Shown piece by piece: positions 7,412 through 16,350 of a DNA stretch of 64,000 nt. The stretch spans positions 1,860,001-1,924,000 of the forward strand of contig NZ_FNSW01000001.1 in assembly GCF_900104695.1 (NCBI RefSeq), written 5' to 3'. Both the position numbers and the translations under genes were made by a program. The DNA comes from Paenibacillus sp. GP183. Lineage in GTDB: Bacteria > Bacillota > Bacilli > Paenibacillales > NBRC-103111. Below the pieces are notes generated by a model. The model was not told the DNA's origin and did no database searches. It saw nothing but the letters and a program-made list of their open reading frames with translations. Position 1 is the first letter of the stretch; each line of letters begins with the position of its first letter.

Positions 7412-9247
7412 TTAAATACTCGCCACCTCTACAGTCGGTGCAAACCAGATTTTGCTGAAATCGACCCAGCCGAGCTCGTTCAAGGTCACCCCTTTGACCG
7501 ACGAATGGTAAGACGTTTGATAGGAACGATGAATCAGAAAGAGGAATGCAAATTCTTGACCCAGCAGATCGATTAACTCGGAAACTCGTTTCTGCCGTCC
7601 AGCTTCATTTTTGTCAGCCAAAATTTCCGAGATTTTAACATCCGCAACAGCTGCCATATCGTCGCTTAAATGAACACCTAGATAGCTGTTGGTTTGTTTG
7701 ATCATTTGGATGATGTGCAAATCGTAATCGTTTTCCATGACAACCCCGTAAATAATCATGTCTGCTTCGAGAATCTTCTCCACCCGCATCATATCGCTGT
7801 CTGTCTTGACCTTGATCACAAGGGGAATTCCTACTATGGCGCATTGGGTTTGAAGCCATTTAGAATCTTCCAGGTGAATTTCATAAATATAGAGCAGGAC
7901 AGGCTCGCCTTCATAATTCATCTCTTTTAAGAGCTTCCGCGCAAGAATCAAGTCCAATGGTGCAATCTGATCCGCTTGAAATCTATCAGGCAAAAAGCTG
8001 GAGGACGGAGAAAACCGATTTCCACCCATTTCACGAATAAGCTGCTCACGGCCAAATATCAAATCCACTGCACGTCGAAAGTTAATGTGCTGCTGCGGAC
8101 CCTGCTTCTTTAAATTAAAGGTAAGCAAGCTGGAGCCCGAGCTGACTTTCTCAATCTGCAGCCATTCCTCCTCCTTGGTGGATAAGCCTGGCAGACTCAT
8201 TTTACCGTAATGATCCGAGATCACCTGTCCCCAATCCTCTTGCTGATTGGATTCCTTCAATTCCTCCGGCAAAAACCAAATCTCCACTTGGTCCAAATGC
8301 GGCCGCACACGAAAATAATCGTCAAAAGCCTTCAGTCTGCAAATAAATTCATCGTTTCGCTCGACACGAAATGGACCGGTCCCAATCGGAATACGGCTAA
8401 ACAGCTGCTTGTTTTCCTTATAAATATCTTCAGGAATTATGCCGGCGACGCAAATTGAGGTGTACTTGAGAAACAGCACGTTGGATCTTTTTAATTTGAT
8501 ATGAACTGTAGTTCGATTGCTGACCATAATGTCCTCAATATCTTCAACCAACCAAGTGTTGCTCGAATTGACCTCAGGATCCTGCAATCGTAAAAAGGTG
8601 AATTTAACATCTTGAGCAGTGACTTCTCTTCCGTGATGAAACCGGATCCCTTTTCGCAAATAAAAGGTCCAAAGCGTATGGTCTTCATTTACCTCCCAAA
8701 AATGAGCGAGGTGCGGCTCTATCGCACCATTTTGATGATTGAAGCGAACCAAAGTGTCAAACACTTGGGTAATGATGTTGAAATCCGCACAATAAAGGGC
8801 TTGTGCCGGGTCGAGTGTATAAATGTTTTTGAAAAGTGGAAAGCGAAGCGTATCTGTGCATCGTTCCTCTTTGACAATGGAATTATGTCCAAAATAACTG
8901 AACAACCAGTCGGAAAATGACTCCTGCAAGCCCTCTCCTTCCTTTAATTGATGAATGAGGCCGATTGCCCCCTGAAAGTCTCCCTTTTGGGCAAGCTGCA
9001 TGGCTTCTTTGGAAATGATCTCTTCCGTGGAAATGAGAAAAGTGAGCTCGGACGCATTGCCGCGCCCGCGCCCCGGGGTCCATTTAATCCAGTTTTGCTC
9101 TGCCATTCTTTTGAGCAAAAGCTTTACATTTCGGGTTGTGCAGTACAGCATGGAGCCCAATTCTTCCAGGGTGACTTTAACTGGTTTATTCTCGATATTC
9201 GAATCAAAGCTGCATCTCAAATCCATGTAATAATTCATAAGCTGCAT
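7412..9247 (-). CDS. SgrR-family regulator with solute-binding domain
   Basis: 611 residues, ATG preceded by GGAGG. Residues 1-115 form an SgrR-type winged helix (VTLEELGSMLYCTTRNVKLL followed by KRMAEQNWIKWTPGRGRGN). Residues ~160-590 are a family-5 extracellular solute-binding domain (LYCADFNIITQVFDTLVRF, LRKGIRFHHGREVTAQDV). No signal peptide precedes it, so the binding domain is cytoplasmic and acts as the ligand sensor of a transcription factor. SgrR homologues in Bacillales often sit beside the transporter they control; here the neighbours (a small membrane protein and VanZ) do not identify a target. Confidence 0.88.
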   Translation of the reverse strand: MQLMNYYMDLRCSFDSNIENKPVKVTLEELGSMLYCTTRNVKLLLKRMAEQNWIKWTPGRGRGNASELTFLISTEEIISKEAMQLAQKGDFQGAIGLIHQLKEGEGLQESFSDWLFSYFGHNSIVKEERCTDTLRFPLFKNIYTLDPAQALYCADFNIITQVFDTLVRFNHQNGAIEPHLAHFWEVNEDHTLWTFYLRKGIRFHHGREVTAQDVKFTFLRLQDPEVNSSNTWLVEDIEDIMVSNRTTVHIKLKRSNVLFLKYTSICVAGIIPEDIYKENKQLFSRIPIGTGPFRVERNDEFICRLKAFDDYFRVRPHLDQVEIWFLPEELKESNQQEDWGQVISDHYGKMSLPGLSTKEEEWLQIEKVSSGSSLLTFNLKKQGPQQHINFRRAVDLIFGREQLIREMGGNRFSPSSSFLPDRFQADQIAPLDLILARKLLKEMNYEGEPVLLYIYEIHLEDSKWLQTQCAIVGIPLVIKVKTDSDMMRVEKILEADMIIYGVVMENDYDLHIIQMIKQTNSYLGVHLSDDMAAVADVKISEILADKNEAGRQKRVSELIDLLGQEFAFLFLIHRSYQTSYHSSVKGVTLNELGWVDFSKIWFAPTVEVASI

Positions 9248-9365
9248 AGCCGTAATCCTCCGATCCGGATAAAAGGGGAAATTAATAAATATAATTATAC
9301 TCTTTTTATTCCCCTATTATAAAGGTAAGCTGTGTCTATAAGCAACAGGAAAAGAGGTGAGTGGA

Positions 9366-9512
9366 ATGCAGCCCAGTATTTATTCAATAGAACGTTTAGT
9401 GGAGTTTCAACAAGTGGAGTCAGAAAGAGAAGCCCGAGAGCTGTGGATGTGGCGAACAAAAGTAAAATGCCGATCGTCCTTGTTAATGATGTTGATCAAA
9501 TTGATCGTTTAA
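9366..9512 (+). CDS. 48-residue hypothetical protein
   Basis: An open frame starting at ATG 9366 with GAGGTG eight bases upstream. The product begins MQPSIYSIERLVEFQQ, continues with a charged ESEREARELWMWRT helix and ends in LLMMLIKLIV. The first 30 residues look like an amphipathic helix. It is divergent from the SgrR-like gene and overlaps the end of the convergent vanZ-like gene by 17 bases. I do not recognise a family; the ribosome site and the helical pattern are the only support. Confidence 0.5.
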   Translation: MQPSIYSIERLVEFQQVESEREARELWMWRTKVKCRSSLLMMLIKLIV

Positions 9513-9984
9513 AAGTAAGGAGGAACCAACCGACTGCAAGCAGGATACCAATAGTGTCAACCGCTACATCGATTGCATGTCCGGTTCTTCCGGGAACAAA
9601 TGTCTGATGCCATTCATCGGAGGCCGCATAAAGGATGGAAAACATGGTTGTGTATACGAGGACTTTTGATCTTTTCAGGGGTTTAGCCAGCAGTGAATAC
9701 CCTAATAGCAAGGCTAAGATTGTGTATTCACTGACATGTCCTGCTTTGCGGATAAAAAATTCAAGCATCCCATAGGGATCGTGCCAAGTCACCACGGTAC
9801 CATCATACAAAAAAGTAATATGTGGCAGCCACTTGGATAAAGAAGATGCGGAGAATTCACTGGAAAACAGCGGTATTAAGTTTTGCTGCTGATAAGTCTG
9901 CGAGGACTTATAAAAAATAAAAGCCATCCATAGGAAAGCGGCGGTAAGCAGCAGCCTGTAACGACGAGGAGATGAAGCAGCCAT
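9496..9984 (-). CDS. VanZ-family membrane protein
   Basis: 162 residues with a GAAAGGT ribosome site. Four to five membrane helices carry the VanZ signature: an Arg-Lys-Ala-Gly-His motif (FFIRKAGHVSEYTILALLLG), then ASDEWHQTFVPGRTGHAIDV, and a last helix. VanZ relatives include the teicoplanin-resistance protein and many chromosomal proteins of uncertain envelope function. It is followed 15 bases upstream in genome order by another small membrane-protein gene on the same strand, with which it probably forms an operon. Confidence 0.88.
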   Translation of the reverse strand: MAASSPRRYRLLLTAAFLWMAFIFYKSSQTYQQQNLIPLFSSEFSASSLSKWLPHITFLYDGTVVTWHDPYGMLEFFIRKAGHVSEYTILALLLGYSLLAKPLKRSKVLVYTTMFSILYAASDEWHQTFVPGRTGHAIDVAVDTIGILLAVGWFLLTFKRSI

Positions 9985-9999
9985 GTTTAGGTTACCTTT

Positions 10000-10287
10000 C
10001 TATGAATTGGAGTTTTGACGAATACTGATGAGTGCGAAAAACTCAAGCACCGCCACATTCACGCATGCAATCGCATCAAAAACCACTCCAAAAATAATCC
10101 GGAATGAATCCACATTCGCGTAATACCACCACAACACTCCTGCACCCGTCAGAATGATATTCACAACCGTCGAAACCCAAAAGGAATATTGCAGCCTGTT
10201 TGTTCTTCTCATCAGCCAAACACCGAGAACGAAAGGCACTGTACAAGCGATACCTAAGTATATCCAATAGATCAAATTATTCGACAC
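10000..10287 (-). CDS. Small membrane protein, unknown function
   Basis: 95 residues if GTG 10287 is used (AGGAG eleven bases before it); a GTG at 10299 overlaps the ribosome site and is less likely. Three membrane helices: YWIYLGIACTVPFVLGVWLM, VSTVVNIILTGAGVLWWYY and IFGVVFDAIACVNVAVLEFF. No family is recognised. The gene directly precedes the VanZ gene on the same strand, so the two are probably co-transcribed. Confidence 0.65.
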   Translation of the reverse strand: MSNNLIYWIYLGIACTVPFVLGVWLMRRTNRLQYSFWVSTVVNIILTGAGVLWWYYANVDSFRIIFGVVFDAIACVNVAVLEFFALISIRQNSNS

Positions 10288-10399
10288 GTAAAAGGTCACT
10301 CCTACAACATTTAGTCATGTATTAGGTTAGCATGAAAATGTCGATTAAACAACGTTACCCCGGCCTTGAGCCCTTATGCGAATGAGAGGGCTTTTAAGC

Positions 10400-10428
10400 T
10401 TGCCTACAATTAAATTATCGTGTATAAT
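10400..10428 (+). promoter_or_regulatory. Sigma-A promoter of tRNA-Ala
   Basis: TTGCCT (10400-10405), a 17-base spacer and a perfect TATAAT (10423-10428), 24 bases before the tRNA. Confidence 0.75.
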
Positions 10429-10451
10429 TCGAAAAGTCGACGTTATTTCTT

Positions 10452-10524
10452 GGGGCCTTAGCTCAGCTGGGAGAGCGCATCGCTGGCAGCGATGAGGTCA
10501 GGGGTTCGATCCCCCTAGGCTCCA
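10452..10524 (+). tRNA. tRNA-Ala (anticodon GGC)
   Basis: The 73-base cloverleaf is complete. Acceptor strand GGGGCCU pairs with AGGCUCC and contains the alanine identity pair G3-U70; the anticodon stem-loop reads GCATCGCTGGCAGCGATG with anticodon GGC; the T arm is GGGGTTCGATCCCC. CCA is not encoded. The 3' half is repeated at 31058-31099 and its last bases at 31277-31301, so this gene is the attachment site of the adjacent integrative island. Integration has kept the gene intact. Confidence 0.97.
10483..10524 (+). other. Probable left attachment site (attL) within tRNA-Ala
   Basis: 42 bases beginning CTGGCAGCGATGAGG recur at 31058-31099 with one mismatch (G to T in the acceptor stem). The arrangement (intact tRNA beside an integrase gene, displaced 3' fragment about 20.6 kb away) is the standard product of tyrosine-recombinase integration into a tRNA 3' end. 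Confidence 0.8.
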
Positions 10525-10540
10525 TATAGTACAGAACTGA

Positions 10541-10567
10541 AAAAGCCTTGTATATCAAGGCTTTTTT
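10541..10567 (+). terminator. tRNA-Ala terminator
   Basis: AAAAGCCTTG pairs with CAAGGCTTTTTT across a four-base loop. Confidence 0.85.
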
Positions 10568-10619
10568 CTATGCAACAGCTGGCGATTTACTACTATAACA
10601 GCTTACACTATCGGGCGTT

Positions 10620-10639
10620 GATGTAAAATTGATGTAAAA
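10620..10639 (+). repeat. Integrase arm-site-like direct repeat, copy 1
   Basis: GATGTAAAATTGATGTAAAA contains GATGTAAAA twice. The identical 20-mer recurs at 30933-30952 and 31326-31345, each time within about 110 bases of a tRNA-Ala att copy. I infer arm-type binding sites for the island integrases. Confidence 0.65.
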
Positions 10640-10649
10640 ACAAAAAAAT

Positions 10650-10693
10650 AAAAAAAGTGACGCTGTTGAGGTAACCGCAGCGTCACTTTTTTT
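10650..10693. terminator. Bidirectional terminator at the integrase 3' end
   Basis: GTGACGCTG (10657-10665) pairs with CAGCGTCAC (10678-10686), flanked by an A run and a T run, so it can stop transcripts from either side. It lies just beyond the stop of the integrase pseudogene. Confidence 0.75.
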
Positions 10694-10701
10694 ATTTATG
10701 C

Positions 10702-11714
10702 TTATGCATTCATATTAAATATAGTTTCAAACTTATCGGCAGCGGCTTGGTCTGCAGATTGCAGAGCATGACCATATATGTTCATTTTGTTCTGATGTCG
10801 GCATGGCCAAGCCTTGCCGCTATCGTTTTTGCATGTACACCCTGGTTAATGAGCAATGTCGCTGAAGTATGTCTGAGATCATGGAACCGGATTGAAGGCA
10901 GGCTTTTCCGCTTAATGAATCGTCTAAACCAGGTACCTGGTACAGTGTGATATAGCGGCTTCCCTTTCGTTGCTGAAAAAACAAAGAAGTGATCACCGCC
11001 TTCCCAAGCGTCAAGTAACTTGCGTTTCTCCTCTTCACATTGGAGCAAATATAGCTTTAATTCGGAAACAACGGAGGATGGAAGAGATACACGCCGGAAA
11101 GAAGATTTCGTTTTGGGTTCCTTTATTATAGGCTTTCCGTTCGCATAGCTTAGTGATTGCCTCACATCCAGTGTACCGTTTTCCAGATCAACATGCTTCC
11201 ACTCTAAGGCCAAAAGCTCTCCTCGACGCAAACCAGCCGTGAGTGCAAGAGTAATCATGATACGCCACATATCAGGCTCCCGCTGTAAAGCTATAAATAC
11301 TTGCGCAGCCTGTTGCTCATCCAAAACACTTGTTTCCTTCTTAGCTACTTTGGGCCGTTTCACAGGATCAATCGCTTTCGATATCTGGTCATACAAAAAG
11401 CTGTCGACTGACTCTTGATTTCGTTTGAACAAACCCAGTGTGTTTTCCTTCACTTCGAAATCAACCAATGCTTTTTCAGCGTTAATTTCCAAAAAGGTCG
11501 GTTTGTACTTGTCCAATAAGTTTTGGCGAATCTCTTCAATCTTTTCGTACTTGCTCTTTGTGAACAACGCGTGTTTAGCTACTTCAGCAAATCTACTTTC
11601 ATCAAACCTTTCCGCAGCAGGAGTGATAGATTTATTCAGCAGCGATATATACACCAGTAAACGTTTCAGTTCTTCCAGATTTTCAAGTTGAAAAAGCCCC
11701 AATTGAAATTTCAT
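10702..11714 (-). pseudogene. Tyrosine integrase, frameshifted and N-terminally chimeric
   Basis: From about residue 113 the frame is a phage/ICE-type tyrosine recombinase: catalytic Arg in GLRRGELLALEW and HDLRHTSATLL with the GHA box. The frame then stops (near 10782). A one-base shift restores MNIYGHALQSADQAAADKF and a stop at 10702, so the catalytic tyrosine (IYGH) has been put out of frame. The first ~112 residues (LKRLLVYISLLNKSITPAAE and on) do not look like an integrase arm domain and seem to come from another gene. The element can hardly integrate or excise with this enzyme. Confidence 0.8.
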
Positions 11715-11940
11715 TTAAGTTCATTAATTTGGTCGCCACATGTTTAGAGATCTGTGCTACTTCTAAGCTGTGTGTTAACCTTGTTCTAAAATAGTCACCT
11801 GTTCCTGCTCCAAATATTTGGGACTTACCTTGTAAACGTCTAAAAGCAGGCGAATGTATCAATCTTGCATAATCGCGTTCAAACTCGGTTCTTACATCCC
11901 CCTCTCTAGCGTGATTCTCCGTAATTCTAATATTTCTCAT
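11683..11940 (-). pseudogene. dGTP triphosphohydrolase (Dgt-like HD domain), N-terminal fragment
   Basis: About 77 of roughly 450 residues remain: [27 protein letters not shown], and the HD-domain start [11 protein letters not shown]. This is the conserved N-terminus of Dgt-type dNTPases, which degrade dNTPs and in some bacteria limit phage. The reading frame then diverges and ends 32 bases inside the chimeric integrase frame, so a deletion has joined dgt to other coding DNA. No ribosome site is close to the ATG. It is non-functional. Confidence 0.75.
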
Positions 11941-12529
11941 TGTAAGTGCATCGGAACGACTTATACTTTCACCTCTAATGTTTTTTCAACCCTACCATTT
12001 ACCAAGAATACCCTTTTTTCGATCCCTATTCTCGTTTATTCTTGAAATTTCAAAAATAATTGTATCCGTTGTTTTCCTCTTCTTAACGAACAAAAATTAA
12101 GGATTGGAAAAAAATAGGTTGTTTGTGTTACTTCGACAAGAAATGAGATTCTCCTTCATATTAATTTCTTTATGTCATTACGAATGATTGATTCTAGGCT
12201 GAGAATTGCCACCGAAAAAGTTTATTTCCCATACTCAGCTCTCGATTACTTATATAGCGTCATCCAACGTTTGCCGCGTTATAATCTCGTGTGGATCTGC
12301 TAGCACATTATGGATGGATATATGTGGGTATATGGCATCCTCAAATTAGGGTCAAAATAAACTGTCGTTTCAAAAACGATGTATATGGAACAATATTTTC
12401 CTTTGGTTTTTGGCAGCTAAATACCGCTCATTCATACTATGCATCATTATCCGTTTCAAAATCATAGTTACGTAAACGTACGTCTTTATGATACAATAAT
12501 ATCAATAACACCAAATGGAGGCGTTAAAT
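11941..12529. other. 589-base intergenic stretch with possible recombination site
   Basis: No supported gene. Directly before the resolvase remnant lies TGATACAATAATATCA (12489-12504), an imperfect palindrome of the size of a resolvase subsite, plus a palindromic TACGTAAACGTA just upstream (12470-12481); together they may be the remains of a res site. The rest is AT-rich and featureless. Confidence 0.4.
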
Positions 12530-13040
12530 ATGAGAATCGGTTATGGAGAAGGCAAGTGGAGCTAAGGATGATCGGGTCCAGTTGCAGCAAGCAATTGATG
12601 CTTTACGACCTGGTGATGACTTCATCGTTTATAAGCTTGATCGACTGGCGCGGTCTACGATAAAGCTGATATCGACGTTAGATGAGATTAAAAAGCGCGG
12701 ATCTGAGTTCGTCAGCCTTAACGATAGCATCGATACTTCTACAGCTGCTGGTAAAGCATTCTTCGGTATGCTGGCTGTATTCGCGGAGTTTGAGCGGAAT
12801 GTAATCGTTGAACGCACTAATGCCGGCCTAGCAGCATCTAGGGCAAGGGGAAGAAATGGAGGACGACCGAAGACGGATCGGCGTAAGGTGGAGAAGGCGC
12901 TGAAGCTATATGACAGCCGGACACATTCTGTAGCAGAAATAACGGAGGCGACCAGTGTAACGAAGGCAACATTATATCGGGCGATAAAAGATCGGGAGAC
13001 GAGTCCATTCCAAAGGATTAACGACGACAATGGCTCTTAG
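12530..13040 (+). pseudogene. Serine recombinase (resolvase/invertase), N-terminal deletion
   Basis: ATG 12530, preceded by GGAGG, opens MRIGY, the normal resolvase start. An internal deletion then removes the catalytic ARVST-DQ segment and about 30 residues and shifts the frame. The later frame (from 12543) is intact: YKLDRLARSTIKLISTLDEI, GKAFFGMLAVFAEFERNVIV and a C-terminal Hin-type HTH (TDRRKVEKALKLYDSRTHSV). Without the serine it cannot cut DNA, although the DNA-binding part could still be made from an internal start. It resembles Tn3-family resolvases and DNA invertases. Confidence 0.8.
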
Positions 13041-13146
13041 CAAGCTTTTGGAACAATTGATTTTGTTTAAATTAAAATAATAAACCCCCATATACTGGAA
13101 AACAACTCCGAATCCTATAGCAATACATATAGTTGAGGAGATGAAA

Positions 13147-14538
13147 ATGAACATGAAGAAAACAATTACCTTACTAGCAGCCGCAGGCATTCTAATAACG
13201 TCCGGACTCATAACTAATACCGTAGAAGCGAAGTCTCACCAGGGAGAGAAGGAAGGTCTCCAAAATGCCCTGGAGCATGTGGAGAATGAGCACGCTCATG
13301 ATGCACTACACCGAACCATGGAATGGAAAGCAGATCGAGAAGTTGACAACGAGGATTCGGACGAGGATTTCAACGAGCATCAAATGACAAGCCAGCAGCT
13401 CGTGGAGAAGGATAAAGCTGCATTGGCTATTGATTATGGCGGCAGCGACACGGCGGGTAGCGTTACCGTCTCCTTCGATTCACTGCCAAGTCGTGGAGCT
13501 AATGGCTCTTCCATAACCTGGAAGTCTAGCAATACCGCCATCATTTCCGATGACGGCAAAGTAGTGCAGCAGCCAACAACAGGCTCGACGGATTATTATG
13601 TTACTATGACGGCGACTTTGAAGTATGGTGATGCAGTTGCAACTAAGGCTTTTGAGCTCACGGTGAAAAGCGCCATGACAGCTGCTCAGAAAGTAGCTGC
13701 CGATAAGACCGCTTTGGCCGTCGGCTTCAGCCAAGGGGATTCTGCAGAAAGTGTAACCCTGCCTCTGGTGCTTGATATTACCGGCAAGTATGGCTCTTCT
13801 ATCTCATGGATTAGTGGATCACCCACTATTATTTCCAATGACGGCAAAACCGTCAACCGCCCCTCGATAGGCTCCGGCGATGCAGTTGTCGTATTGACTG
13901 CCATTATTTCCAACAGCGGTATATCTGTGGTCAAGACATTCCAAGTCACCGTTAAATCGCAATTGGCGGATCTTCAAAAGGTCGCGGCAGACAAAGCAGC
14001 TCTAGCGATCGGGTTTCAAACTGGCGACAGCGCAAGCAGCGTTACCCATGCGTTGACTTTGCCTACGATAGGCGCCAACGGCTCTAGCATTACTTGGATG
14101 TCAAGCAATCCAACCTTGATCTCTATAGATGGAAAGACAGTCAACCGTCCAGTGAACGGCACTGGTGACGGTACCGTCGTATTAACAGCCATTATTAACA
14201 GCAATGGCGTTAGCGATGCCAAAACCTTCACAGTTATCGTGAAGCAGCAGCTGACAGACTCCCAGAAAGTAGCAGCCGATAAAGAAGCACTAGCCATTGG
14301 TTTCAGCGAAAGCGACACGCAATACAGCGTCACAAACGCACTATCCTTGCCAACCATCGGTTGGAATGGCTCCTCCATCGTGTGGATCTCCGGAAACAAA
14401 CCCATCATTTCTGACGATGGCAAAACCGTGGTAAGGCCAACTGGCACCACTGACATTCAAGTAACTATAACGGCTATCATCATGAGCAACGGCTCTGTGG
14501 ATACCAAGGGTTTTACTGTTACTGTCAAGCACCAATAA
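13147..14538 (+). CDS. Secreted protein with four atrophied bacterial Ig-like repeats
   Basis: 463 residues from ATG 13147, six bases after GAGGAG (flanking ATGs at 13141 and 13153 are less well placed). A signal peptide (MKKTITLLAAAGILITSGLI ending VEA) precedes an acidic, His-rich linker. Four tandem ~90-residue units follow, each starting DK-ALAI/V-F, with SSITW-SSN, ISDDGK-V and ending in a TVK strand; this is the atrophied Ig (aBig_2) pattern of cell-surface proteins of Bacillales. No anchor or enzyme domain is seen. It is likely a surface or matrix adhesin-type module. Confidence 0.8.
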   Translation: MNMKKTITLLAAAGILITSGLITNTVEAKSHQGEKEGLQNALEHVENEHAHDALHRTMEWKADREVDNEDSDEDFNEHQMTSQQLVEKDKAALAIDYGGSDTAGSVTVSFDSLPSRGANGSSITWKSSNTAIISDDGKVVQQPTTGSTDYYVTMTATLKYGDAVATKAFELTVKSAMTAAQKVAADKTALAVGFSQGDSAESVTLPLVLDITGKYGSSISWISGSPTIISNDGKTVNRPSIGSGDAVVVLTAIISNSGISVVKTFQVTVKSQLADLQKVAADKAALAIGFQTGDSASSVTHALTLPTIGANGSSITWMSSNPTLISIDGKTVNRPVNGTGDGTVVLTAIINSNGVSDAKTFTVIVKQQLTDSQKVAADKEALAIGFSESDTQYSVTNALSLPTIGWNGSSIVWISGNKPIISDDGKTVVRPTGTTDIQVTITAIIMSNGSVDTKGFTVTVKHQ

Positions 14539-14550
14539 GAATCGCAGAAA

Positions 14551-14577
14551 GCGCCCCTTAAGCCGGGGCGTTTTTTT
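14551..14577 (+). terminator. Terminator of the Ig-repeat gene
   Basis: CGCCCC pairs with GGGGCG around a seven-base loop and is followed by seven T residues. Confidence 0.88.
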
Positions 14578-14708
14578 GCGTTTGAGGTTGATATTAAGTG
14601 GCCTTAAACAATTTAATGAGTGACAACCTTTATGAGAAGAGTCATAATCATTCTTGGGATCACAACGAAATGATGCATAACCCCATTTAAATGGAACACG
14701 GTGCTAAC

Positions 14709-15716
14709 TTAAATTTCATTTAGCCATATTTCGATTTCAGAAATCATTTCTGCGTAACGTCTGATGGCGGTTATAATTCCTAATACTTGTACAGTCCCAG
14801 TTTGCTGTTCTTTTTCATCCGTACAAATACATAATGACCGTTTTAAACTATATTCCAGCCAGTCTAACTTCCCCAAAAATCCAAATGTTAATATCATTCT
14901 CCAATCTGCTTGTAGTGTTCCGTGTGACTTTTTATAGCCCCCTATAAAAGCAAAGAATTTGTCTTTATCAATTTTTCCCAGCTCATTTTCAGACCAATAA
15001 ATAGCTGTTTCAATTAAGTCTTGCATAGGATTTCTATAGCCAGCTGATTCCCAATCAATAAGGATGGGATTATCTTGATTCCACATAACATTTTTAGGGT
15101 CTAAATCGCCATGACTAATGACCATGTCCGAAGTAAGCAGTTTTGCCGATTTGATTGCATTAGTATTCCAAACATGTAGATTTTCGATGTTTTCAAACAG
15201 TATGTTAGCCCATTCCGAGTTACTTTCTTGTCCTTTTTTTAAATAGTAGTTCCAGTCAGTTGACAGTCTATTATCTGACCAATTATTCACTATACCTAAC
15301 TCTGAAAAATCGGTCATATGTATACCCGAAAGAATACCGCCTATTCTTTCGCAGTGGACCGTATTTATCTCATTTAGTTTCAGAATTTTGCCATCTATCC
15401 AATCAAAAAGGAGAAATAATTGGTCCCCTTCTTTTTGAATAGCACTCCCATTAAACTTTATTGCCGGAATTGCAGGCACATAGTTCGCTGCAAAATTGGC
15501 AATTCGTTCTGATGTGATAAAGTTTTGCATGGCCGTTGGTCTGGACATGATTTCTGGGTTTAATGCTTTGACTATATATCTCCCTGAAGTTGTTTTCAAC
15601 GCATACATACGGTGCAATAACCCCCCTGATAACGCTACAGGTACATCTACTACCTCTCCAAGCATTAAGTCGTTGCATAACTTTTCAAATCGTAGTAGGT
15701 CCCTTTTTTCAGTCAC
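14709..15716 (-). CDS. APH-type phosphotransferase
   Basis: 335 residues from GTG 15716 with GAGGAG nine bases upstream. The kinase-like fold of aminoglycoside/choline kinases is clear: VALSGGLLHRMYALKTTSGR with Lys in YIVKAL, the catalytic loop HGDLDPKNVMW and the metal-binding Asp in LIDWE. The substrate is unknown; such proteins phosphorylate aminoglycosides, macrolides, homoserine or sugars. AT content is higher than in the flanking operon, consistent with acquisition. It has no partner gene. Confidence 0.82.
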   Translation of the reverse strand: MTEKRDLLRFEKLCNDLMLGEVVDVPVALSGGLLHRMYALKTTSGRYIVKALNPEIMSRPTAMQNFITSERIANFAANYVPAIPAIKFNGSAIQKEGDQLFLLFDWIDGKILKLNEINTVHCERIGGILSGIHMTDFSELGIVNNWSDNRLSTDWNYYLKKGQESNSEWANILFENIENLHVWNTNAIKSAKLLTSDMVISHGDLDPKNVMWNQDNPILIDWESAGYRNPMQDLIETAIYWSENELGKIDKDKFFAFIGGYKKSHGTLQADWRMILTFGFLGKLDWLEYSLKRSLCICTDEKEQQTGTVQVLGIITAIRRYAEMISEIEIWLNEI

Positions 15717-15807
15717 CTTTACCGGCTCCTCTTATCTTTTGTAGGCACTTTAACCCCATTATCTTCCATTGTATACACTCCTTAAATTTTTCTAAATTTC
15801 AATTACG

Positions 15808-16110
15808 TTATCCTGCTAGATAGCTTAACGAGACTGCCCATCGTTGCGGTAGCCTCGTCGTGTAGTTTAGCTCTATTATCCGATAGGGAAAGCGAAAATC
15901 GTATGGCACATAAACGGTTTTAATCCTATTTAAAATGGCATCTTCAGACAGAGATGTGTCGTAAATTTCCTTTCCAAATGTGGATTTATGATAAACTAAC
16001 GACGTGGTATATTCATCTTCATGATTCTTAAAGCTTATATCCCTATTGACATCAATCACGTATCGGCTGAAATTAGCCGATACGCATACTGCCGTTACTT
16101 TAACAAACAA
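15808..16110 (-). pseudogene. N-formylglutamate amidohydrolase-like fragment
   Basis: The frame contains SRYVIDVNRDISF and YHKSTFGKEIYDTSLSEDAI, then NRIKTVYVPYD, which match the middle of N-formylglutamate amidohydrolase-family enzymes (SR-v-D-NRd, then TfGkplYd, then PYH). The upstream third and the C-terminal half are missing, and the last ~30 residues are unrelated. There is no ribosome site. The 240 bases between it and the ycnI-like gene hold another scrap of coding-like sequence (around YEQIECFIKKGVPFDKALSL) without a usable start. Confidence 0.6.
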
Positions 16111-16350
16111 AAAAGGAGTCTTGACGAATCAATCCAATATACCTTCTGGATACAACTGCTTTTGTTTTACTACAAAATAGAGGTTGTCTGCTCTCGCCTT
16201 CTAAACAATTATTACGCGCATCCAGAGCATATTAACAATGATAATGCTTTGTCAAAAGGTACTCCTTTCTTAATAAAGCATTCAATTTGCTCATAACTGA
16301 ATACCGTCAGCGTAAGGAAGGTCGCTCAGCAAGACGCGGGGTTGCGATAT

